A stretch of DNA of 64,000 nucleotides from Chitinophaga sp. (lineage in GTDB: Bacteria > Bacteroidota > Bacteroidia > Chitinophagales > Chitinophagaceae), in assembly GCF_019236475.1 (NCBI RefSeq), contig NZ_JAFAIX010000012.1, forward strand, positions 186,001-250,000, given 5' to 3'. The position numbers and the translations under genes are program-made. Shown piece after piece: positions 25,901-34,375 of this stretch. The notes under the pieces are model-generated. The model was given only the letters and a program-made list of their open reading frames with translations. It did no database searches and was not told the DNA's origin. Position 1 is the stretch's first letter, and each line of letters begins with the position of its first letter.

Positions 25901-26513
25901 TCTTTGCCGCATCCATTTTATACTTGTCCACATTAATCTGGATTTCTCTTTCCAAGGCGCCGACAATATCCACACGGGTGATTTCAGGAAGTGCTTCAAT
26001 CCTGTCTTTCATATCGTCTGCATACTGTTTCAGTCGTTGCAGATCGAAATCACCAGACAGATTGACGTTCATGATAGGAATCTGAGAAACATCAACTTTA
26101 GTGATAGAAGGGTCCTGGGTAAGGTTTTGCGGGAGATCTTTCTTAGCATCATCCACTTTTTCCCTTACTTGTTGGCGAGCGGATTCAATGTTTACATTCG
26201 CATTAAATTCGATATTGATAATAGAGAAATCCTGCATGGATGTACTCTTTATCTTTTTCACACCTGCAATACCATTGAGTTGTTTTTCAATGGGCTTAGT
26301 CAGCAGTGTTTCCACATCTTCAGGAGAAGTACCCATGTTTACCGTACTGATGATAAACTGAGGGAATACCACTTCTGGGAATTGCTCCTTTGGACGGGCG
26401 TTATATGCGAGGATACCAGCTATGGTCAGGAATAAGGTAGCCAGATAGATGCTGACCTTATTGTCTATGGCCCAACTGGTAGGCTTAAACTCTTTCTTAA
26501 GATTATCTTTCAT
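22965..26513 (-). CDS. RND efflux transporter, inner-membrane permease
   Basis: This 1182-residue RND-superfamily pump has the usual twelve transmembrane segments with two large periplasmic loops. The fourth-helix segment LALGIVVDDAIVVIENVHRI contains the paired aspartates used for proton relay. Other marks are RPKEQFPEVVFPQFIISTVNMG at the start of the first loop and FFPSADPNFIFTYIQLP at the second. It is longer than E. coli AcrB (about 1050 residues) owing to extra sequence between helices 6 and 7 and at the C-terminus. It is the last gene of a four-gene operon, 22 bases after the adaptor. Substrates cannot be deduced; multidrug or envelope-lipid export are the common roles. Confidence 0.93.
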   Translation of the reverse strand: MKDNLKKEFKPTSWAIDNKVSIYLATLFLTIAGILAYNARPKEQFPEVVFPQFIISTVNMGTSPEDVETLLTKPIEKQLNGIAGVKKIKSTSMQDFSIINIEFNANVNIESARQQVREKVDDAKKDLPQNLTQDPSITKVDVSQIPIMNVNLSGDFDLQRLKQYADDMKDRIEALPEITRVDIVGALEREIQINVDKYKMDAAKIGFGDIIGAIQGENITISGGLVAMDGQKRTLSVKGEYKDPSQIGNIIVRGQSGATVYLRDIAEVKDGFLEQESYARLNGKNVITLNVIKQSGKNLIDASDKIRAIEADMVKNHFPKNLSVTITADQSKSTRVTLHDLINTIIIGFLLVTLILMFFMGAVNAIFVALSVPISMFIAFLLLPVYGFTLNMMVLFSFLLALGIVVDDAIVVIENVHRIFNERKDLGIVKAAKVAAGEVFLPVFSGTLTVLAPFFPLLFWPGVIGKFMFFLPVTLITTLGASLIVAYIINPVFAVDFMDRHEGEHHPKPKFNRKFQILTGVFALVALMGYLNGSPGVGNFVIFIYLVIVLERFWLAGVARRFQHKFWPKVQDAYKRILQWCLVGWRPVGILIATFGLLILSIMVTAIRNPKVVFFPSADPNFIFTYIQLPNGTDQKYTDSITRLVEQRITKVVGSNNPIVESIISNVAKGAGDPQEMTQSTEPQKGKVTVAFVEFGARKGQSTVQYLDKIRNAVKGIPGANITVEQEKGGPPTGKPINIEISGDDFGDLTVSSFRLKRYLDSLHIDGVEELKSDFEDNKPEVVVSIDRQRANAQGISTAMIGGALRTALFGTEASKIRDAKDEYKIMVRLREDQRNNINNLMNLNLVYRDMNMGGAVRQVPLSAVADVKYTNTYAGIKRIDQKRVISLYSNVLTGYNANEVVQQIENSLKDFSHPNNVTIKMTGEQEDQMETMNFLLMAMLGAFGLMLMIMVTQFNSIGRPAIILLEILFSIIGVFLGFSIFGMDISIVMNGVGIMALAGIVVRNGIVLVEFTDLLIQQDAKVYDAVVEAGRTRMTPVILTAIAAILGLVPLAIGFNIDFEGLFTHFQPNIYFGGDNVAFWGPLAWTMVFGLVFATFLTLILVPTMYAMNKRSIDVLDWYNWPRALKYVPFLVVVLKLFMKRDVVRKLHHPDYVSPKPYHFFNKPEEIVQAPKESLEKAAMN

Positions 26514-26535
26514 AAGCTTGCATTAATCAGTTGGC

Positions 26536-27669
26536 CTAGGATTTAATAAGGTCGTTGTCGTTCAGGCCTTGGAATCCGGTGGTAACCACTTTGTCACCTT
26601 TTTGCAGACCGGATTTCACTTCTGCCCTATCGTTGTAAGTACGTCCAAGCTGGATATCGCGGCGCATTGCTATTGTTTTACCATTCTGCTCGAGGGCCAC
26701 CATTACGTATGGTTTACCAGCAGCATACTGGATAACGCCTACAGGAATAACGATCGCATCAGGAGCGCTGTAGTCAATGATTTTCAATTGAGCGATCATA
26801 TTAGGGCGCAGTGTAGCGTCGGGTTTCAGCGGTACTTCTACATTAATTGTACGGCTCAGTGGATCGATAGTACGACTTGCAAAACCAATAATGGTGCGGA
26901 TTTCCTTCTTAATATCTGGGAAGTTCAGCACTACTGCGCCTCCAGTTTTCACCAGTCCCGCATAGGCTTCCGCCACACTAGCAGTAACTTTCAGGTTAGA
27001 AGCATTTACCACGCGGAAAGCGGGCATACCGGGAGCTGCATTATCTCCTAATTTCGCGATCACCGCATCCACAGTACCCGAAATAGGAGCAATAATCCTT
27101 GTTTGCGCCAGTTGGTCCTGCATAGTAGCCAGGCGGCGTTCCAAGGATTCTTTATTGCTTTTCGCGTTGAGGTATTGAACTTCAGAGCCAATTTTCTGGT
27201 TCCAGAGATTTTGTTGTTTGGAGAAGAGCGTATTGGCGAGCTCCAGTTGCGTATGTAGTTCCGCGATAGAAGCGCGCAGTACTTGATCGTCTACCTGGGC
27301 CAATACCTGACCTTTGGTAACCGCTTGTCCTTCTTTGACAGCGATATTGGTAATCACGCCAGGTACGCGGGCGGAAACATTCACGTTTTCGCGGGCATCC
27401 ACTGCACCTTGCACATCGATATAGTGTTCAAACAAAGAAGCTTCCACTGGAGTAATCACCACATCTTTCACATGGGCGCTATCACTGGTACCTAGTTCTT
27501 TTTCCAGCGCAGCTATCTTCTTATTGATATCTTCAACGTATTTGGCTTTATCTGTTTTCAACTGCTGCAATTCCTTCTCCTTTTCAGCCTTGGAATTTTT
27601 TTGTCCGCCGCCGCAGGAAGCCATAACGATAGCAGTAACAGGCAGTAGGAAAAAATACTTAGTATTCAT
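26536..27669 (-). CDS. RND efflux periplasmic adaptor (membrane fusion protein)
   Basis: The 377-residue protein starts with a lipoprotein signal (lipobox MASC, followed by GGG). A charged coiled coil follows at about residues 25-60. Next come the biotinyl-lipoyl-like halves (NVSARVPGVITNIAVKEGQAVTKGQVLAQVDD, and IIAPISGTVDAV further on) around a helical hairpin of about residues 130-185. A beta-barrel and membrane-proximal domain make up the C-terminal part. It bridges the permease and the TolC channel. Gaps of 20 and 22 bases to its neighbours show an operon. Confidence 0.93.
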   Translation of the reverse strand: MNTKYFFLLPVTAIVMASCGGGQKNSKAEKEKELQQLKTDKAKYVEDINKKIAALEKELGTSDSAHVKDVVITPVEASLFEHYIDVQGAVDARENVNVSARVPGVITNIAVKEGQAVTKGQVLAQVDDQVLRASIAELHTQLELANTLFSKQQNLWNQKIGSEVQYLNAKSNKESLERRLATMQDQLAQTRIIAPISGTVDAVIAKLGDNAAPGMPAFRVVNASNLKVTASVAEAYAGLVKTGGAVVLNFPDIKKEIRTIIGFASRTIDPLSRTINVEVPLKPDATLRPNMIAQLKIIDYSAPDAIVIPVGVIQYAAGKPYVMVALEQNGKTIAMRRDIQLGRTYNDRAEVKSGLQKGDKVVTTGFQGLNDNDLIKS

Positions 27670-27689
27670 ATAGAAAGAGATGAAGTGAT

Positions 27690-29045
27690 TTAAAGTTTAC
27701 CGTATGCTTTCAGCAGATCTATTTTTGCTACAACTGCATTATAGAGCGCTGTGAAATAATTATTCTGAGCTGTCAGCAGATCGCTTTCAGCGGTGCTCAT
27801 TTCCAGGCTAGAACCTACCCCTTCGCGGTATTTGATACGAGTGGTGCGGTATACATCTTCTGCAAGCGCCATGTTCTTTTCCTGTGCTTGAAGTGTTAGA
27901 ACGTTATTGCGGAAAGTAGAAGAAGATTGTTCTCGTTCCAGGTCTATGGCCAGTTTCACATTTTCGATCTGCACATCAGATTTTTTCACAGCCAGTTGTG
28001 CCTGCTCTACTTGGTGGCGGCGTTGAAAGCCGGTGAAGATAGGAACACTGAGATTCAAGCCTGTATTGAGATAACCGTACCACACGTGATCCTGGAAGTA
28101 GTCAAATTTATTACTTCCTCTGAGCGCACCAGTGGCAGCAAACAGTTGGAGAGAAGGCAGTCCTTTCAGCTTATATCTCTTCAAATCATATTCATTCGCT
28201 TTCTTCTGTGTTTCTAGGAGTTGGTATTCGATACGTTGTCCGTAGTCAAACTTGTCCATATCCAATACTTCAGCTACCACCTGGCTGGTAGTGAGTGAAT
28301 CTGTGAGAATCACCTGTTGTTGGAGCGGCATACCCATTTGGTATTTCAGGGCAGCGGTGCCGAGTTCAATCAGGTTATTCAGTTTGGTTTGTTCTGTTTG
28401 CAGATTTGTATACTGTACCGTGAGGCGGTCTACATCCAGTTTTTCCACCAGGCCATTTTTGTAAATCTCCTTTGTTTCTTTGAGGAGATTATCCATGGTA
28501 GTGAGTGTACCGCTGAGGATGCCCAGTGCTTTCTGGGCAGAGAGCACATTATAATATGCCTTGTACACGCTGGTTTTCACATCGATCTCAGATTTGGTGA
28601 TATTTTTATTCACCAGTTCTTCCAGTGTTTTTCGGGCCTGGAGAGCCACGAGTACGCTGGGATCGAAGAGTGTCTGCGTCAATCTGACTTCCCCCATCAG
28701 GTTATGTGGCAACTGGAAGGAAGCCACGGTGAAGGAATCCTTGGGAAGACCAAAGTTCTTCAGGTTGAACTGTTGTTTCTGGAGGATGGGGTTATATTGA
28801 TATTGCCCAGTACCATTGACGCTGGGAAGAGCCATACCACTAATTTCCTTGTTTTTAGCGAGTTGGATAAGTTGGTCCAATTTGGCTGTTTTTACTTCAG
28901 CCTGGTTGGCCAGTGCATAGTCAACTGCATCTTTTGCGGAAAGGCGGATAGGTTCCGGGTTCACCGGTTGTTGGGCGTTGGCGGTTCCGATTGATAGCAG
29001 CCACACCAACAAACCAATGCCGGTGAGCCTGTTGAAGAATAGCAT
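27690..29045 (-). CDS. TolC-family outer-membrane efflux channel
   Basis: This 451-residue protein has a signal peptide (cleavage near ANAQ) and two repeats of the TolC type: long amphipathic helices beginning LSAKDAVDYALANQAEVKTAKL, and the second repeat around LKRYKLKGLPSLQLFA. The YREGVGSSLEMSTAESDLLTAQNNYFTALYNAVVAKIDLLKAYG end is the characteristic TolC C-terminal helix. It forms the outer-membrane exit duct for the RND pump encoded downstream. It starts only three bases after the tetR stop codon. Confidence 0.93.
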   Translation of the reverse strand: MLFFNRLTGIGLLVWLLSIGTANAQQPVNPEPIRLSAKDAVDYALANQAEVKTAKLDQLIQLAKNKEISGMALPSVNGTGQYQYNPILQKQQFNLKNFGLPKDSFTVASFQLPHNLMGEVRLTQTLFDPSVLVALQARKTLEELVNKNITKSEIDVKTSVYKAYYNVLSAQKALGILSGTLTTMDNLLKETKEIYKNGLVEKLDVDRLTVQYTNLQTEQTKLNNLIELGTAALKYQMGMPLQQQVILTDSLTTSQVVAEVLDMDKFDYGQRIEYQLLETQKKANEYDLKRYKLKGLPSLQLFAATGALRGSNKFDYFQDHVWYGYLNTGLNLSVPIFTGFQRRHQVEQAQLAVKKSDVQIENVKLAIDLEREQSSSTFRNNVLTLQAQEKNMALAEDVYRTTRIKYREGVGSSLEMSTAESDLLTAQNNYFTALYNAVVAKIDLLKAYGKL

Positions 29046-29048
29046 AGT

Positions 29049-29660
29049 TTATATGTTTTGCGATAGTTGTTTGTACTTTTCAATGAGTTTATACCCCTTT
29101 GACGAAGCCACACCATACAAAAAATTCTCCAGCAGTACCTTTTGTACTTTATCCATATCATGTTCTCCGGGGAAGTTTTCCGGCTGGAAACTAGCCGTAC
29201 AGCCTTGTATACGATAATTCACCAGAATTCTGATATTGAGATCCGGTCGATAAAGGCCATCATGGATACCTCTTTCCAGGTTTTCCGTAATCATTGCCGC
29301 GAGGTCTTGGTGCTGATAGTCTAGAAATGCCTGATAAGCTTTAGCGTGGTATTTCTGGAGGTCCAGCATGATAACCGGATTAATATTCCGCAGTCTTTTA
29401 TCAATCATCTCCATTACGAGGAACATCTCATCGATGGCATCTTTGGATCGTTGTTTATTTGCCAGGCATTCCTGGTGGATACTGTGGATGAAACCGGAAA
29501 CAGACTGGTACACCAGATCGTCTTTATCGGAGAAGTGGGCGTAGAGTGTTTTTTTAGAAAGGCCCATTTTCAGCGCGATATCATCCATTGTAATGGAGCG
29601 GGTTCCGAACTGCCGGAACAGGCTAAAAGCCTTGTCCAATATACGTTCCTGTACTTCCAT
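29049..29660 (-). CDS. TetR/AcrR-family repressor of the RND efflux operon
   Basis: The 203-residue protein has an N-terminal TetR helix-turn-helix: ILDKAFSLFRQFGTRSITMDDIALKMGLSKKTLYAHFSDKDDLVYQ, in residues 6-50. The C-terminal ligand-sensing half is variable, as usual. It is the first gene of the operon tetR-tolC-adaptor-permease. A perfect inverted repeat overlapping the promoter just upstream makes autorepression, and so control of the whole pump, very likely. The inducer is unknown. Confidence 0.93.
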   Translation of the reverse strand: MEVQERILDKAFSLFRQFGTRSITMDDIALKMGLSKKTLYAHFSDKDDLVYQSVSGFIHSIHQECLANKQRSKDAIDEMFLVMEMIDKRLRNINPVIMLDLQKYHAKAYQAFLDYQHQDLAAMITENLERGIHDGLYRPDLNIRILVNYRIQGCTASFQPENFPGEHDMDKVQKVLLENFLYGVASSKGYKLIEKYKQLSQNI

Positions 29661-29695
29661 AGAATTCTTTGGTGCTAACGATTATCAATACACTA

Positions 29696-29732
29696 CAAAA
29701 CTATGGAAACTTTTTAAACTTCAAAAGTTTCC
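29696..29732 (-). promoter_or_regulatory. Promoter and TetR operator of the efflux operon
   Basis: Minus-strand boxes are TTTG (-33, 29725-29722) and TAGTTTTG (-7, 29703-29696) with an 18-base spacer, both perfect. A perfect 10-base inverted repeat, GGAAACTTTT at 29705-29714 and AAAAGTTTCC at 29723-29732, separated by eight bases, covers the spacer and the -33 box. Repressor bound here would block RNA polymerase. Confidence 0.8.
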
Positions 29733-29832
29733 AGTAATATTTTTTTTATATGTCACAACATGTATTACTGGGGAGAGTAAAAAGCGGGGGCATTCCGCAT
29801 TATTGAGTAATTTGCAGCATCAATTATTGACC

Positions 29833-30444
29833 ATGTCGCCAAAGCTTAAATTAAAAGTATTTGCATCGCGTTTATTGCGCTATTTTTTTCAGGGATTACT
29901 TATTCTGGCGCCGATTAGTATTACTGCGTTGACCCTATATTGGGCGTTTGTGACAATAGACAATCTGATACCCAGGGAGTTGATTCCAGATGATGCCGCC
30001 TTTAATTTTCTGCACTTTAAGGGTGTGGGATTTGTGTTGGTATTTCTGCTGATAATAGTGGTGGGCTATTTGAGTTCCTCTTTCATTCTTGGGCGGATAT
30101 TTGCCTTGTTTGACAAGTTATTGGAGCGTACGCCATTTATCAAATACATCTATTCTTCTATTAAAGATGTATTTGATGCGTTTGTGGGAGAGAAGAAGAA
30201 ATTTGATCATCCAGTGCTAGTGCAGATTTACGGGGTAGATGTGTGGGAGATGGGATTCATCACGCAGTCGGATGTCACCAATTTTGGGTTGGAAGGGTAT
30301 ATGGCGGTATATGTACCGCATGCTTATGCCATTACAGGTAAAGTATTTATGGTACCTAAGACCAAAGTGAAGCAATTGACCAACATCTCTGCCGGCGATG
30401 CCATGAAGTTTGCCGTGAGTGGTGGTGTGACCAACATCGGATAA
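29833..30444 (+). CDS. DUF502-family membrane protein
   Basis: This 203-residue protein has two hydrophobic spans (about residues 18-42 and 62-90) and a conserved segment between and after them: LLILAPISITALTLYWAF, ERTPFIKYIYSSIKDVFDAF and VYVPHAYAITGKVFMVPKTKV. These match DUF502, a widespread family of unknown function. The ATG at 29833 is chosen because the sequence upstream in frame is not protein-like. The gene has its own terminator and is transcribed away from the efflux operon. Confidence 0.85.
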   Translation: MSPKLKLKVFASRLLRYFFQGLLILAPISITALTLYWAFVTIDNLIPRELIPDDAAFNFLHFKGVGFVLVFLLIIVVGYLSSSFILGRIFALFDKLLERTPFIKYIYSSIKDVFDAFVGEKKKFDHPVLVQIYGVDVWEMGFITQSDVTNFGLEGYMAVYVPHAYAITGKVFMVPKTKVKQLTNISAGDAMKFAVSGGVTNIG

Positions 30445-30457
30445 AATTACTAGAAAT

Positions 30458-30495
30458 GTGGTTCGGGGATTTATTTCTTCCGAACCACGTTTTTT
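30458..30495 (+). terminator. Intrinsic terminator of the DUF502 gene
   Basis: GTGGTTCGG at 30458-30466 pairs with CCGAACCAC at 30480-30488, followed by GTTTTTTG. Confidence 0.88.
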
Positions 30496-30538
30496 GTGTT
30501 ATAGAATGCGCTAATTTGGTTTCCAAAACCAGATTGTT

Positions 30539-31525
30539 ATGTTAACCCGGAAGTCTATACGAATTTCCCTGCCCTTATTATTTTCATTTTTATTTACTGC
30601 TGTGGAGCTGCATGGCTGGGGCTTTTTCGCGCATCAGCGTATTAATCGTTTGGCGGTATTTTGTTTACCACCGGAGATGATGGTATTGTATAAGCCGTAT
30701 TTGGAATACTTGACGACCCATGCCACAGATCCGGATAAGCGCCGATATGCAGTGGCAGCGGAGGCTCCCAGGCATTATATTGATATGGATGTTTATGACA
30801 GTGTTCCGTTTGTGAATATTCCCCGCAACTGGGATGCTGCTGTAGCGCGGTATTCGGTGGATTCACTGCAACGTAATGGCATTCTTCCTTGGCATCTGGA
30901 AAAGATGATGGCCATGTTAACGAAGGCTTTCAGGGAAAGAGACCAATATCAGATACTGCGATTATCTGCGGACCTGGGGCATTATGTGGCCGATGCGCAT
31001 GTACCGTTGCATGCCTGTTCCAATCATAACGGGCAATTTACTGGGCAGCAGGGGATTCATGGATTATGGGAATCCAGAGTACCGGAATTGTTGGCCGACA
31101 AGGAGTTTGATTACTGGGTAGGAAAAGCGGAATACATTCCTGCACTGCGGCCATATTTCTGGAAAGTGGTGACTGCCAGCGGGATGGCGGCAGATACTGT
31201 GCTTCGGGAAGAGCGGCAACTGAGTGCTAGGGTGCCCGCATCGGCGAAGTATAGTTTTGAGCTGCGAAATGGAAAACTGGTTAAGAATTATGCATCGGCC
31301 TATACCATCGCGTATCACCGAGCGTTGCATGGGATGGTGGAAAGACGCATGCAGCAGGCCATACGCGGAGTAGCCTGTTGTTGGTATACGGCCTGGGTAA
31401 ACGCTGGGCAACCTGCATTGAGGGAATTATCGCATACTAGCTTCACGGTATTGGAGTTGTTGGATTTCGTAAATTTACAGCGTCAATGGCTGCACGGGCA
31501 GATGCTGGGAAGATCGGAAGAATAG
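30539..31525 (+). CDS. Secreted zinc-dependent phospholipase C / S1-P1 nuclease-fold protein
   Basis: This 328-residue protein has a signal peptide ending just before a tryptophan (LHGWGFFAHQRINRLAVF), as in this fold, where the mature N-terminal tryptophan helps bind zinc. Further candidate zinc ligands are APRHYIDMD, LGHYVADAHVPLHACSNHNG and the H-x3-E in IHGLWESRVPEL. The family has a trinuclear zinc site and includes phospholipase C and single-strand nucleases. Which substrate is used cannot be told. It stands alone between the DUF502 terminator and the serC promoter. Confidence 0.78.
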   Translation: MLTRKSIRISLPLLFSFLFTAVELHGWGFFAHQRINRLAVFCLPPEMMVLYKPYLEYLTTHATDPDKRRYAVAAEAPRHYIDMDVYDSVPFVNIPRNWDAAVARYSVDSLQRNGILPWHLEKMMAMLTKAFRERDQYQILRLSADLGHYVADAHVPLHACSNHNGQFTGQQGIHGLWESRVPELLADKEFDYWVGKAEYIPALRPYFWKVVTASGMAADTVLREERQLSARVPASAKYSFELRNGKLVKNYASAYTIAYHRALHGMVERRMQQAIRGVACCWYTAWVNAGQPALRELSHTSFTVLELLDFVNLQRQWLHGQMLGRSEE

Positions 31526-31548
31526 CAGAGAAAATAATATATTGGGGC

Positions 31549-31582
31549 TTACTAAAAATTTTGAAAAGATATTTTATCTTTG
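31549..31582 (+). promoter_or_regulatory. Promoter of serC
   Basis: The perfect -7 box TATCTTTG lies at 31575-31582. The best -33 candidate is TTAC at 31549-31552 (22-base spacer), which is weak. A transcript starting near 31588 would have a leader of about 128 bases containing two similar segments, ACACCACGCGCC and ACACCCGTGCC. Confidence 0.5.
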
Positions 31583-31715
31583 TCGCACTAGCTTTAGCCT
31601 ATCCTTACACCACGCGCCTTACAGGTTTTAACACCCGTGCCGTTTTTTTTCCGTTTCCTTAGAAAAACCAAACAAAGTGGAAAGATCAAAAAATGAATTT
31701 AATCTGGATCGCAAC

Positions 31716-32786
31716 ATGAAGGTGCACAATTTTAACGCAGGTCCTTCTGTATTACCTAACGAGGTATTGTACAAAGCCAGCAAAGCCCTGATCGATTTTG
31801 AAGGGTCAGGAATGTCTATACTGGAGATTGGTCACAGGACACAACCGTTTATCGCGGTAATGGAAGAGGCCCGTAGCCTGGTAAGGGAACTGATGCAACT
31901 GGATGACGACTTTGAAGTACTGTATCTGCACGGTGGTGCTACTACGCAGTTCATGCAGGTTCCTATGAACCTGTTGGAGAACAGCAGCACTGCTGCCTAT
32001 GTAGATACCGGTGTTTGGTCCAATAAGGCTATTAAAGAAGCCAAATTGTTCGGCTACGTAGATGTAGTAGCCAGCTCCAAAGAAAGCAACTATAATCACA
32101 TCCCCAAGCAGTTTACTATTCCTCCGCAGGCAAGTTACCTGCACATCACCACCAATAATACCATCTATGGTACACAGTGGCAGATGACCCCGGTTACTGA
32201 TGTACCCTTGGTAGCAGACATGAGTAGTGACATTATGAGCCGCAGCATGGACTTCAATAAGTACTCGCTGATTTATGCAGGCGTACAGAAAAACATGGGC
32301 GCCGCAGGCGCTACGATGGTAGCTGTACGTAAAAGCATGCTCGGAAAGGTTTCCCGCAAGATTCCCTCTATTCTCGATTATAAAAATCATATCGAGAATG
32401 GCTCCATGCTTAATACCCCTCCGGTATTTGCCGTTTATATTTCTATGCTCACGCTCCGTTGGTTGAAAGAACAAGGCGGCGTAACAGCTATCGAAAAAAT
32501 AAACGATAAAAAAGCAGCCCTCCTCTACGATGAAATTGACCATAACCCACTGTTCCGTGGTACCGTTGTCAAAGAAGACCGTAGTAAGATGAATGCTTGC
32601 TTTGTAATGGATAAACCTGAGATGGAAGAGGAATTCTTGAAATTCTGTAAAAAAGAAGATATCGTTGGCATCAAAGGACATCGCCTTTCCGGTGGGTTCC
32701 GCGTATCCATGTACAACGCGCTCCCTTATGAAAGCGTGGAAGTCATGGTAGAAGCCATGAAATATTTCAGCCTGAAGAAAGCTTAA
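31716..32786 (+). CDS. serC: Phosphoserine aminotransferase
   Basis: This 356-residue PLP enzyme converts 3-phosphohydroxypyruvate and glutamate to phosphoserine in serine synthesis (and serves in pyridoxine synthesis in some bacteria). The start ATG gives MKVHNFNAGPSVLP, the canonical SerC beginning, so an upstream in-frame GTG at 31677 is rejected. Visible marks are MSILEIGHRTQPF, LYLHGGATTQFMQVPMNL, VADMSSDIMSR and IYAGVQKNMGAAGATMV with the cofactor lysine. The length is standard. A strong terminator follows. serA, often the next gene in this phylum, is not present. Confidence 0.96.
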   Translation: MKVHNFNAGPSVLPNEVLYKASKALIDFEGSGMSILEIGHRTQPFIAVMEEARSLVRELMQLDDDFEVLYLHGGATTQFMQVPMNLLENSSTAAYVDTGVWSNKAIKEAKLFGYVDVVASSKESNYNHIPKQFTIPPQASYLHITTNNTIYGTQWQMTPVTDVPLVADMSSDIMSRSMDFNKYSLIYAGVQKNMGAAGATMVAVRKSMLGKVSRKIPSILDYKNHIENGSMLNTPPVFAVYISMLTLRWLKEQGGVTAIEKINDKKAALLYDEIDHNPLFRGTVVKEDRSKMNACFVMDKPEMEEEFLKFCKKEDIVGIKGHRLSGGFRVSMYNALPYESVEVMVEAMKYFSLKKA

Positions 32787-32809
32787 TTCGCTTCGTCAGC
32801 CATCATTAA

Positions 32810-32857
32810 CAGGAGGTAAGTACCCGCCATCGGCAGGAACTTACCTCCTGCTGTTTT
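32810..32857 (+). terminator. Terminator of serC
   Basis: CAGGAGGTAAGT at 32810-32821 and its exact complement at 32839-32850 form a 12-base stem. A smaller inner stem (CCG-CC/GG-CGG type) sits in the loop, and CTGTTTTAT follows. Confidence 0.75.
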
Positions 32858-32917
32858 ATAGCCTACGGTAGCTGCCTTTTTATTGTTATATTTAGTATTC
32901 ATACACACCTAACAATT

Positions 32918-34162
32918 ATGGCTATTATCAAACCCTTCCAAGGATTAAGGCCTCAACCCGAAATTGCCGCCAAAGTAGCTGCAAGGCCTTACGATGTACT
33001 CAGCTCCGCAGAAGCAAAACAAGAAGCAACTGGCAACCCTGTCTCCTTCTACCACGTTTCCAAATCGGAAATAGACCTCCCAGAAAATACAGATGTCCAT
33101 AGCCAACAGGTATACGACCAGGCAGCCACCAACCTTCGAAAATTTGTTTCCGAGGGGACCTTGTTCCAGGATGAACAACCCTGCTATTACATTTATAAAC
33201 TGGTCATGAATGGACGCGCGCAAACCGGCTTGGTATGCGCTTCCTCCGTGGCGGATTATAACAATGGGATTATCAAAAAACATGAGTTTACCCGTCCGGA
33301 TAAAGAACTTGACAGAATCAACCATATTAAAACTACCCTTGCTCAAACAGGAAATGTTTTCCTGGCCTATAATGATGTACCCGAAGTAAATACCATCATT
33401 GATCAATGGCAGGTACAACATAAACCCATATACGATTTTACAGCAGAAGATGGCATTAGCCATACCGTTTGGGCAGTCAACACGCCTGCTGCGGTCAATA
33501 CCATCACTACCTTGTTTGCAGAAAAAGTTCCGGCTACCTATATTGCCGATGGGCACCACCGAGCTGCCTCTGCGAGTCTTGTCCAGAAAGAGTTTCAGCA
33601 AAATGGAAAGATCACAGGCATCGATAATCCAGTGAACTACTTCCTCACTACGATATTCCCTGCCAGCCAACTCGCTATCATGGACTACAACAGAGTGGTA
33701 AAAGACCTGAATGGTTTGAGCAAAGAAGCATTTTTATCTCGACTAGACTATGCCTTTAACGTAGAAGAAATCGGTCATCTTCCGCAGGCTCCTTCCATGT
33801 TACATGAATTCACCATGTACCTGGATGGACGTTGGTATCGGTTGGTAGCTGAGGAAGGCACCTTCACTACAGATCCTATTGGCGTGTTGGACGTTACTAT
33901 TCTTTCCAATAATATACTCGACAATATACTGGGTATTAAAGATCAACGTACCGATAAACGCATTGATTTCGTAGGAGGGATTAGAGGATTGCAGGAATTA
34001 GTGAAAAGAGTAGACAGCGGGGAGATGAAAGTGGCCTTTGCCCTCTACCCTGTTACCATACAACAACTGTTTGACATAGCCGACAGTGGTAATGTAATGC
34101 CGCCCAAAAGCACCTGGTTCGAACCGAAGCTGCGAGATGGACTGATTACTCATCTTATCTAG
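32918..34162 (+). CDS. DUF1015-family protein
   Basis: This 414-residue cytoplasmic protein begins MAIIKPFQGLRPQPEIAAKVAARPYDVLSS in the manner of DUF1015 and contains the conserved YIADGHHRAASA motif near residue 210 and NYFLTTIFPASQLAIMDYNRVV. In Bacteroidota this family usually sits with serC and serA, which suggests a role connected to serine or phosphoserine. The DGHHR motif resembles that of ParB/sulfiredoxin-fold enzymes such as free-serine kinases, but an activity is only inferred. A TATATTTA box at 32887-32894 may be its own promoter. Confidence 0.85.
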   Translation: MAIIKPFQGLRPQPEIAAKVAARPYDVLSSAEAKQEATGNPVSFYHVSKSEIDLPENTDVHSQQVYDQAATNLRKFVSEGTLFQDEQPCYYIYKLVMNGRAQTGLVCASSVADYNNGIIKKHEFTRPDKELDRINHIKTTLAQTGNVFLAYNDVPEVNTIIDQWQVQHKPIYDFTAEDGISHTVWAVNTPAAVNTITTLFAEKVPATYIADGHHRAASASLVQKEFQQNGKITGIDNPVNYFLTTIFPASQLAIMDYNRVVKDLNGLSKEAFLSRLDYAFNVEEIGHLPQAPSMLHEFTMYLDGRWYRLVAEEGTFTTDPIGVLDVTILSNNILDNILGIKDQRTDKRIDFVGGIRGLQELVKRVDSGEMKVAFALYPVTIQQLFDIADSGNVMPPKSTWFEPKLRDGLITHLI

Positions 34163-34202
34163 CAGGAAAATAATCGTTGCTGATAGTAAAGAAATATAAC
34201 TT

Positions 34203-34238
34203 TAGGTCTGCCTTCTTTCGGCAGACCTATATTTTTTT
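34203..34238 (+). terminator. Intrinsic terminator of the DUF1015 gene
   Basis: TAGGTCTGCC at 34203-34212 and its exact complement at 34220-34229 are followed by TATTTTTTTAT. Confidence 0.92.
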
Positions 34239-34375
34239 ATGAGCGCGCACAGTAGCATGATGCCTACGTGTCTCCCAATACTAAATATCAATCTTTATCC
34301 TATGCCTATGGAACATTGAAGCGCCAGTGGTTCATCAAGCTTATTCAAATAATAATTATATTTAATACAAATAAC

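Noticed and set aside
29593..29832. N-terminal extension of the DUF502 protein
   Set aside because: It crosses the tetR promoter and operator and has no protein-like character.
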